Positions 1 through 5,189 of a DNA stretch of 5,189 bases are shown piece after piece. The notes beneath the pieces are model-generated. The model was given only the letters and a program-made list of their open reading frames with translations, was not told where the DNA came from and did no database searches. Every line of letters starts with the position of its first letter. Positions within the stretch are counted from its first letter, which is position 1. The stretch is from positions 1-5,189 of the forward strand of contig JBBDSC010000150.1 in assembly GCA_040905145.1 (NCBI GenBank), given 5' to 3'. This DNA is from DATGMS01 sp040905145 (GTDB taxonomy: Bacteria > Bacteroidota > Bacteroidia > Cytophagales > Cyclobacteriaceae). The position numbers and the translations under genes were made by a program.

Positions 1-30
1 TCTTGATACTCCAAACCCCTACTCACTTCT

Positions 31-64
31 CAACGAATCCATCCCGCCTTGCGGGATTTCGTTG
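31..64 (-). terminator. Stem-loop just after the stop codon of the broken permease
   Basis: Two stacked perfect 7-base arms pair: CAACGAA (31-37) with TTCGTTG (58-64), and ATCCCGC (41-47) with GCGGGAT (51-57), with a 3-base loop and a 3-base bulge (38-40) on one side. It begins 4 bases past the stop codon at 69. No U-tract follows on the minus strand, so it is not a classical intrinsic terminator; it may protect the 3' end or be a dispersed repeat. The ATCCCGC/GCGGGAT core resembles hairpins often found between Bacteroidota genes. Confidence 0.55.
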
Positions 65-68
65 TTGT

Positions 69-2223
69 TTACTCCGATCGCAAAGACTCAACCGGGTTCA
101 TCAAGGCGGCTTTGATGGACTGGAAGCTGACGGTCAGCAAAGTAATCAACAACAAAAGGCATACGGGAACCAGCAAGAGCCACCAGGAAATGTCAATGTG
201 GAAAGCATAGTTTTCCAACCAACGCTGTATCACCCAATACGCCAGGGGCAAAGCCAATATACTTGCCATCAGTACCATTTTCATAAAATCTTTGGAAAGC
301 AGTGCAACAATATTACTGACCGAAGCCCCCAGCACTTTTCGGATGCCAATCTCTTTGGTTCTTTGGCTCACGTTATAAACGGAAAGCCCAAAGAGCCCCA
401 GGCAGGCAATGAAAATGGCCAGGCCGGAAAAGATCCGGAAAAAGAGATTGAATTGCCGTTCCGCTTTGTATTGGCGATAAAAGAACTCATCCAAGAAGAA
501 ATATTCATAAGGACTGCCCGGAAACATTTCTGTGTAAGTGGCTTTTAATTGCTCAAGAGTTTCTGCCATTTCTGCGCTTTCAATCTTAGCTGTATAATAA
601 TTAAACCCACGGCTACAGTAAAATAGGGTAGGGCTGATGGGTTCCTTCAGGCTTTGGTGATGAAAATCCTGCACCACTCCGATGATCTCGCCTTCCTGTC
701 CATTTCTGTTGATAGTTTGTAAAAGGGTTAAGCTTGTTCCGAAAAGCAGCGAAGTTATCCCCATATCCATAATCATGAGCTTTAGGTCCTTTGATGACCA
801 CCACTTGCTCCGGATTAAAGCCAAGTGATTGCCGTTGCATATATCGGATCTGTAGGCCTGCGGCAAGGGTCAAGGCAATCAGCACCAGTGCGATGGCAAA
901 CTGTCCCGTCACCAGTGATTTTCTAAGGGCAGCACCCGACCTATCCTGGCCCATATTACCCTTGAGTACCTTCACCGGCTTATATCCGGAGAGGACGAAA
1001 GCCGGGTAAAACCCACTGCCAAGGACCAGCAGTAGCATAAAGAAAGCCAGGCCTGTCCATAGCCTGGGATGACTGCCGGTGATCCAGGAAAGCTCTACGT
1101 CAAATACACTGGAAAAATAAGGAGCTCCTGTTTGTAGTATAACAATGCCGAGTAACAGGGCAATTATATTGATAAATAGAGATTCCAGAAAAAACTGAAA
1201 GATCAATTGACCACGATAAGCTCCGGAAACTTTTCTGATACCCACTTCCTTTGTCCTGCTCAATGTTTTTACGGTTATCAGATTGACAAAATTGATATAA
1301 GCGATCAGAAGGATCATACTCCCTACCACCGCTAAGACGTAGACATAAAAACCGTTACCGTTTACCGATGATTCATGTTGCAGGTCAGAGTGGAGATGAA
1401 TATCGGTAATGGGCTGGAGTTTGTACTGCCAGTCCATTTGCTGTTCATCCAGTGGTGCCTGATTGAACCGATAGACTACCTCAGGAAACTTGGTTTCCAA
1501 TATTTCAGGATCAGCATTGGAATTGATCCTAACATAGGTATAGGTTTCGTTCCAATTCCATGAATCATCAAACTGATGGCCAACAAATTCATATAAAGTT
1601 GGATAAGAAATCAGCACGCCTGGCTGTAAATGAGAATTTTCAGGGAAATCTTCTATGACTCCAGTAACTTTAAAGGGGAGCGAAGTGTTATCAAAATTAG
1701 CCGCATTGATGACGATATCCTTACCTATTGGATTTTTATCCTTAAAAAGGGTCTGAGCTGTACTTTCGGTAATGACTACACAAAAAGGTGCATTCAGGGC
1801 AGAGGACGCATTTCCTGCAAGCAAATTGTATGAAAACACATCAAAAAAAGCAGAGTCAGCGAGATATATATCCGCTTCCCCTTTGTAGCGGTCTTCATAA
1901 GTAAGAACCGCATCCGGCCCCAGTATGACCATACGCGTGAAGGTTTCTATGTCCGAAAATTCGGCTTGAAAAGAAGACGCTACCGCCGGGGAGACCCTGG
2001 CACTTTGCACTTCCCGTTCTCCATTCTTATAAATGTCCAGCGTAACCCGGTAAGTATCTTTGGCATGTGCATGAAAACCATCATAGCTCAATTCATGGCC
2101 CACATACTGCAGGATAAGCAGACTGGCCGCCATCCCAATAGCCAGCCCCAGGATGTTGATCAGGCTGAAAACCTGGTTTTTCAACAGGTTGCGGTAGGCG
2201 GTTTTTAGATAGTGCTTTAACAT
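69..2223 (-). pseudogene. ABC transporter permease, MacB/FtsX family, broken by internal deletion and frameshift
   Basis: This is a paralog of the upstream permease. The 5' frame (2223-613, 536 codons) gives TM1 (18-41), the first periplasmic domain, TM2 (291-315), the loop RTKEVGIRKVSGA (323-335), TM3, TM4 (with GFYPAFVLS) and TM5 (434-456), and follows the family until about FRNKL (residue 498, base 730). After that it reads nonsense to a stop at 613. Family sequence resumes in another frame with GEIIGVVQDFHHQSLKEP from about base 692, then EYFFLDEFF, TM6, the loop RTKEIGIRKVLGAS, TM7, TM8 and a normal C-terminus ending at 69. Between these anchors only about 40 bases remain, where the intact paralog has about 315. 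So roughly 275 bases of the second periplasmic domain are missing and the frame has shifted. The rejoined length would be about 720 codons against 815. The ATG at 2223 is placed by MLKHYLKTAYRNLLKN. The product is probably non-functional. An assembly error is possible; independently working halves are unlikely. Confidence 0.88.
690..732 (-). other. Deletion/frameshift junction in the second permease gene
   Basis: On the minus strand, the codons for FRNKL end at 730 in one frame, and the family motif EGEIIGVVQDF starts near 692 in another. The bases between cannot be assigned safely to either side, so the exact breakpoint is not resolved. In the intact neighbour the same two anchors (RDRL, residues 498-501, and AEIVGVV, 606-612) lie about 105 codons apart. 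Confidence 0.75.
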
Positions 2224-2320
2224 ACATTTTTTGTTTTAAGGATGAATCCACTCAAAATAATGACTACTTATTGGCTGTCACATCCTGTATTTAGAGGAAA
2301 CTTTTCCGTCGATTTATCAC

Positions 2321-2388
2321 CGTCATTGCGAGGAGGTGGACAAAGCCTGAACCTTTCCCCATTGCGTTACACCGACGAAGCAATCCCC
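2321..2388. repeat. REP-like dispersed element (CGTCATTGCGAGGAG ... CGACGAAGCAATC)
   Basis: The left end reads CGTCATTGCGAGGAGG and the right end CCGACGAAGCAATCCCC on the plus strand, forming an imperfect inverted repeat with ATTGC/GCAAT at its core. I recognise these two end sequences as those of a short intergenic repeat common in many Bacteroidota and some other bacterial genomes, there usually much shorter. Here the two ends are separated by extra bases, including another ATTGCG at 2361-2366. The repeat may fold in RNA and could limit read-through between the genes. Confidence 0.6.
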
Positions 2389-2394
2389 TGTTTA

Positions 2395-2404
2395 GAAACG
2401 TTTC
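2395..2404. promoter_or_regulatory. Perfect 10-base palindrome GAAACGTTTC
   Basis: GAAACGTTTC is a perfect palindrome with a central CG, which resembles the core of LacI-family operators. It lies next to the 41-base element, about 170 bases upstream of the broken permease. One short palindrome in about 5 kb is not strong evidence, so a binding role is speculative. Confidence 0.25.
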
Positions 2405-2411
2405 CATAATG

Positions 2412-2452
2412 AAGTACAATCCTATCCTTTACCAATGAAACAGTTGCGTCAT
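2412..2452 (-). repeat. 41-base conserved intergenic element, copy 1
   Basis: This copy matches the one at 5149-5189 at 37 of 41 positions without gaps, while the surrounding intergenic bases do not align. On the minus strand it starts 14 bases after the stop codon of the intact permease and lies about 189 bases before the ATG of the second permease. It has no obvious internal dyad. It may be a leftover of the tandem duplication or a conserved regulatory site; the sequence does not decide between these. Confidence 0.8.
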
Positions 2453-2466
2453 TAAAAATTGAATAT

Positions 2467-4914
2467 TTATTCATATTTCAACAATTTTGAAGGATTGACC
2501 AATGAAGCCTTAATGATCTGGTACCCTATGGTTAAAGCAGTAATCACAAGGATCAAGGCAATGGGCAAAAGGAATGTCCACCAGGATATTTCTGCCCGAT
2601 GGGGATAGTTTTCCATCCATCGATCCACAACGAATTGCATGATCGGCAAGGAAATCCCTCCCGCTATCAAAACCAATAGCAGGAAGTTTTTGGAAAGCAA
2701 CAGAAGCAGGCTTTTCAGCGAAGCACCCATAATTTTTCTCACCCCAACTTCCTTGGTTCTTTGTAAGACTGTCAGGGAAGCAATGGCATAAAGCCCCAGA
2801 CAAGCTACGATAATAGCCAGTAATGTAAATATGCCAAGTAATTGGCTGAACTTCTGCTCTTCCTGATATTGGCTATTGAAGAAATCGTCTAAGAAAAAAT
2901 ATTCAAAGGGTATTTCAGGAAATATCGCCTCCCAATTATTCTCCACAAGTGCAATGTTTTGCCTTGCATTCTCACCATTGATTTTGTCAAACCTTATGGA
3001 TAAGTATTTAAATGGGAAAAAGGTGGATGTATAGGCCACCGGATAATTTTGATGGTTAAAAGAAGTAGAGCGAAAATCCACCACTCCTACTATTTCAGCT
3101 TTTCCTATGTGCTCATTACCCCAAGTTACTTCATAACCAATCGCCTCCTGTGGATCTTCAAACCCAAGGGCATGTATGGCTTCTACATTCATAATCATGG
3201 TATATTGGTCATCTATGCCTTCAGAAAAATTTCTTCCGGCTACAAGATCAACATTAAAAGCAGGAATGAAATTGTAATCGATCCGGGTGAAATAAAGTAA
3301 AACCAATTCCTCAGGATTTTTTGAATGCCTGAAATTTGGAAAATTACTCAGATGTTCTTTTCCTGGTATATTATAAGAAGCAACCACTCCTTTGATCGTA
3401 CTAAGGGAATTAAGCCTATCCCTGAGAACAGACAAGTTCTTCGTGAACAGGGAATCTGTTCCAGTAGCATGTGTATTCACTACTAAGGTGTGGTCAATGT
3501 TGATGCCCAGGCTACGGGTTTTCATATAGGACAATTGCTTGTTAACTATTAGGGAGGCAGCAATAAGCGAAATAGAAATGGTGAATTGAAATATGACCAG
3601 GGCATGTCTTAAATTCCAAAATGACGTGCTTTTGCGGGTTTCGTAGAATTTTCCTTTCAGCGCTTTGATAGGCTCAAAAGAGGAGATAACAAAAGCAGGA
3701 TACAGCCCGGCTGCAAAACTTCCCACAAAAAGGAGAAGGATAACTCCCATCCAGAACTCCGGTTTTTGTAAAAGTGTAAGTGACATATCAACCCCTGTAA
3801 ACTCAGCAAAGGAGGTGTATAGAATTTGTATGATGGTTAATGCCGCCGCCAAAGCCAACAGGTTCACTAACATCGATTCTACAAGGAACTGTTTGATAAT
3901 TTCAACTTTGCCAGAGCCTACCACTTTCCTGACCCCTATTTCCTTTACCCTGTCCAGGGAACGTGTCGTAGATAAATTGACGTAGTTGATCCAGGCAATG
4001 GTCAAAATAAAGAGCGCCAATGCGAGGAGTGTATAAACTATCTTTGCCTCACCGTTTGGCTCAGCCTCACCGATAAGGTTTGAATACAAGTGAATAGCCG
4101 TTAAAGGCTGCAATGCAAATTTAGAGCTGACATTTCCGCTGGCTCCCCCAGCCTGATACTTCCTGATCAAATCGGAAAATTTTTCTTCCAGGGCCTTTAC
4201 ATCAGCCCCGGGATTCAGCAGCAGATACGTATAAAAACCATCCCACCTCCAATTCTGGTTATCTTCTCCTTCATCACCTGATAAAGACATCCAGGCAAAA
4301 AGAAAGTCAAATTTTAGGTGGGAGTTTTTTGGCAGGTCTTCAAATACGCCTACAATTTTATAGCCGTCAGCATAATTATGACTTAAGGTTTTATTTATGG
4401 GAGAAGCCTCACCAAAATACTTTTTCGCTGCAGAGGTTGAGATGAGGACCGTTTTAGGCGCTAATGATTTAATATCCTTTTGCCCTTCAGTGATGGTCAA
4501 TGAGAATATATCCAAAAGATTCCCTTTTGCATGATATACCTCTTTTTCAGTAAAGTTTATTGCATCCCCATTTTCTTGTTGATAAGTCATGATGATGTCT
4601 GATTGTTCAGCGATCCTGAATAAGGTGGTATATTCCTTTACCTCAGGAAATTCATGCTCCATGGCCTCTCCGGTGGGAATAAAGGATTGGGCTTTTTGGT
4701 ATTGCAGTTCACCATCAATATACCGGTCATGACGCACCCGGTAAATTCGATCTGCTTTTTCATGGAACTGATCATAACTCAATTCAAAGTTTACATACTG
4801 TAGAATAAGCAGACAGGCAGCCATTCCGATGGCCAGTCCCAGGATGTTGATCAGGCTGAAAATCTTGTTTTTCAGCAGGTTGCGGTAGGCGATTTTGAGG
4901 TAGTTTTTCCACAT
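2467..4914 (-). CDS. ABC transporter permease, double-module MacB/FtsX family, intact
   Basis: This 815-residue inner-membrane protein is the permease subunit of a MacB/FtsX-type ABC transporter and would need a separate ATPase. Seen in order: a short basic cytoplasmic N-terminus with YLKIAYRNLLKN; TM1 (about 18-41); a periplasmic MacB_PCD-like domain (about 42-288); TM2 (291-315); the cytoplasmic loop RVKEIGVRKVVGS (322-334); TM3 (343-368); TM4 (387-411, with GLYPAFVIS); TM5 (436-457); a second periplasmic domain (about 460-688); TM6 (690-714); a second loop RTKEVGVRKIMGAS (719-732); TM7 (735-760); and TM8 (778-801). The length is normal for the family. The ATG at 4914 is chosen because MWKNYLKIAYRNLLKN matches the paralog's start; no Shine-Dalgarno sequence is visible. 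One small oddity is GVVDFRSTSF (610-619), where the family usually has GVVkDFh, so one residue appears lost. The substrate is unknown. Family assignment is confident; function in the cell is inference. Confidence 0.95.
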   Translation of the reverse strand: MWKNYLKIAYRNLLKNKIFSLINILGLAIGMAACLLILQYVNFELSYDQFHEKADRIYRVRHDRYIDGELQYQKAQSFIPTGEAMEHEFPEVKEYTTLFRIAEQSDIIMTYQQENGDAINFTEKEVYHAKGNLLDIFSLTITEGQKDIKSLAPKTVLISTSAAKKYFGEASPINKTLSHNYADGYKIVGVFEDLPKNSHLKFDFLFAWMSLSGDEGEDNQNWRWDGFYTYLLLNPGADVKALEEKFSDLIRKYQAGGASGNVSSKFALQPLTAIHLYSNLIGEAEPNGEAKIVYTLLALALFILTIAWINYVNLSTTRSLDRVKEIGVRKVVGSGKVEIIKQFLVESMLVNLLALAAALTIIQILYTSFAEFTGVDMSLTLLQKPEFWMGVILLLFVGSFAAGLYPAFVISSFEPIKALKGKFYETRKSTSFWNLRHALVIFQFTISISLIAASLIVNKQLSYMKTRSLGINIDHTLVVNTHATGTDSLFTKNLSVLRDRLNSLSTIKGVVASYNIPGKEHLSNFPNFRHSKNPEELVLLYFTRIDYNFIPAFNVDLVAGRNFSEGIDDQYTMIMNVEAIHALGFEDPQEAIGYEVTWGNEHIGKAEIVGVVDFRSTSFNHQNYPVAYTSTFFPFKYLSIRFDKINGENARQNIALVENNWEAIFPEIPFEYFFLDDFFNSQYQEEQKFSQLLGIFTLLAIIVACLGLYAIASLTVLQRTKEVGVRKIMGASLKSLLLLLSKNFLLLVLIAGGISLPIMQFVVDRWMENYPHRAEISWWTFLLPIALILVITALTIGYQIIKASLVNPSKLLKYE

Positions 4915-4923
4915 GGCTTTATT

Positions 4924-4958
4924 AGATATGAGATATGAGACAAAAGATTCGAGACTTG
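4924..4958. repeat. Degenerate heptanucleotide tandem repeat, five units
   Basis: Five consecutive 7-base units read AGATATG, AGATATG, AGACAAA, AGATTCG and AGACTTG on the plus strand; all begin with AGA. The array ends only 10 bases upstream of the intact permease ATG, so it lies in the 5' untranslated region of the mRNA where a ribosome would bind. Period-7 short repeats are known from other bacterial genomes. Whether it affects translation is unknown. Confidence 0.6.
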
Positions 4959-5049
4959 GCTACGCCCCGTCCGTTTATCTGTTCGTCTCTAAATCCCTTC
5001 GTTTCCAATTCCTCTTGCTTCTTGGTACTATAATCCACTTCCATGCCAC

Positions 5050-5081
5050 TAAAAATACCTGTTTCTGGGATTCAGAATCAA
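5050..5081 (-). promoter_or_regulatory. Possible Bacteroidota-type promoter for the intact permease
   Basis: On the minus strand, TTG (5081-5079) is followed after 21 bases by TATTTTTA (5057-5050). The published Bacteroidota pattern is TTTG or TTG, about 19-21 bases, then TAnnTTTG, so the downstream box misses only its last base. It would give a leader of about 130 bases. The sequence is AT-rich and a chance match is quite possible. Confidence 0.25.
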
Positions 5082-5107
5082 TTTTGCTCAAATAGCCTTA
5101 CTCATTT

Positions 5108-5133
5108 CGGACAAAACCGTCCGCTTACGGACA
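5108..5133. promoter_or_regulatory. Possible operator: GTCCG-N4-CGGAC dyad with an extra CGGACA half-site
   Basis: A perfect 5-base inverted repeat, GTCCG (5119-5123), CTTA, CGGAC (5128-5132), is preceded by a further CGGACA at 5108-5113. The two CGGACA copies are exactly 20 bases apart, about two helical turns, which would place two binding sites on the same face. Another GTCCG lies at 4969-4973. The cluster is roughly 195-220 bases upstream of the intact permease ATG. Binding by a regulator is inference; a small hairpin in the transcript is the alternative reading. Confidence 0.45.
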
Positions 5134-5148
5134 ATCTTAAATACCGGC

Positions 5149-5189
5149 AAGTACAATCCGATCCTTTACCAATGAAACAATCGCATCAT
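5149..5189 (-). repeat. 41-base conserved intergenic element, copy 2 (reaches window edge)
   Basis: This is the second copy of the element at 2412-2452, with four substitutions. It lies about 234 bases before the ATG of the intact permease and is cut by the window end, so it may be longer. By analogy with copy 1, a further minus-strand permease gene may end only a few bases beyond the window. Confidence 0.8.

Larger units (their letters stand above)
2224..2466. other. Intergenic region between the two permease genes
   Basis: These 243 bases hold the 41-base element, a 10-base palindrome and a REP-like element, and no coding sequence. There is no classical hairpin-plus-U-tract terminator after the first gene. 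The bases just before the second gene's ATG are A-rich (ACAAAAAATGT on the minus strand) and have no Shine-Dalgarno sequence, as usual for Bacteroidota. The spacing suggests the second gene had its own promoter, but I could not identify one confidently. Confidence 0.65.
4915..5189. other. Leader/intergenic region upstream of the intact permease
   Basis: This stretch of 275 bases has no convincing gene on either strand. It holds the heptanucleotide repeat next to the start codon, a weak promoter match, the GTCCG/CGGAC cluster and the 41-base element at the window edge. The 60-codon plus-strand frame from 4913 has no family features and overlaps the permease start on the opposite strand, so I do not call it a gene. 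Confidence 0.7.

Noticed and set aside
3..548. A 181-codon open frame on the plus strand
   Set aside because: It lies antisense to the well-supported 3' part of the broken permease, has a low-complexity composition rich in Q and N, and no recognisable domain. It is best explained as a shadow frame.
613..690. Tail of the 536-codon frame as a real alternative C-terminus
   Set aside because: The last 25-30 residues have no family resemblance and overlap the clear family sequence GEIIGVVQDFHHQSLKEP in another frame, so this is out-of-frame reading after the deletion.
69..866. The 265-codon frame as a separate small permease gene
   Set aside because: Its first 45 or so codons overlap true family sequence (LGFNPEQVVVIKG) in the other frame and look like nonsense; no promoter or start context is visible. 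The real coding part is the 3' half of the broken gene.
2253..2260. TTATTTTG on the minus strand as a -7 box for the second permease
   Set aside because: It nearly fits TAnnTTTG, but there is no TTG at the expected distance upstream.
2510..2803. A 97-codon minus-strand frame inside the intact permease
   Set aside because: It overlaps the conserved 3' part of the permease gene on the same strand in another frame and has no domain features.
5007..5050. A sigma-54-like promoter (GTGGCATGG ... TGGAT on the minus strand)
   Set aside because: The -24 half is a fair match, but the essential GC of the -12 element reads GA at the right spacing, and the promoter type is not otherwise supported.

Overview
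The window looks like Bacteroidota DNA, most likely from the Cytophagales (an Algoriphagus, Cyclobacterium or Echinicola type of organism). The basis is the protein family: roughly 800-residue double-module FtsX/MacB permeases starting with an 'M-x-K-x-YLKxAYRNLLKN' signature and sitting in head-to-tail runs of paralogs, as is typical of that phylum. No Shine-Dalgarno sequences are visible before the starts, which also fits. The assignment below phylum level is inference.

Both genes lie on the minus strand, so transcription runs from high to low coordinates. From right to left: a leader region (5189-4915) holding a 41-base repeat copy, a GTCCG/CGGAC dyad, a possible Bacteroidota-type promoter and a heptanucleotide repeat; an intact 815-residue permease gene (4914-2467); a 243-base intergenic region (2466-2224) with a second copy of the 41-base repeat, a short palindrome and a REP-like ATTGC/GCAAT element; a second, paralogous permease gene (2223-69) broken by an internal deletion and frameshift near 690-730; and a stem-loop (31-64) just after its stop codon.

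The two genes are paralogs in tandem. Their first 41 residues match at 35 positions, with long identical runs at DNA level, while the rest has diverged more. The conserved 41-base element recurs with a spacing of 2737 bases and points to an ancestral duplication unit made of one gene plus its intergenic region. The right-hand copy runs to the window edge, so a further permease gene probably ends just outside.

The permeases should form the membrane part of an ABC exporter or mechanotransmission complex. No ATP-binding subunit, membrane-fusion protein or regulator is visible here, so the substrate and partners cannot be named. I found no clear sign of a wholly new system. The most notable points are the decayed second paralog, the conserved intergenic element and the possible operator in the leader.
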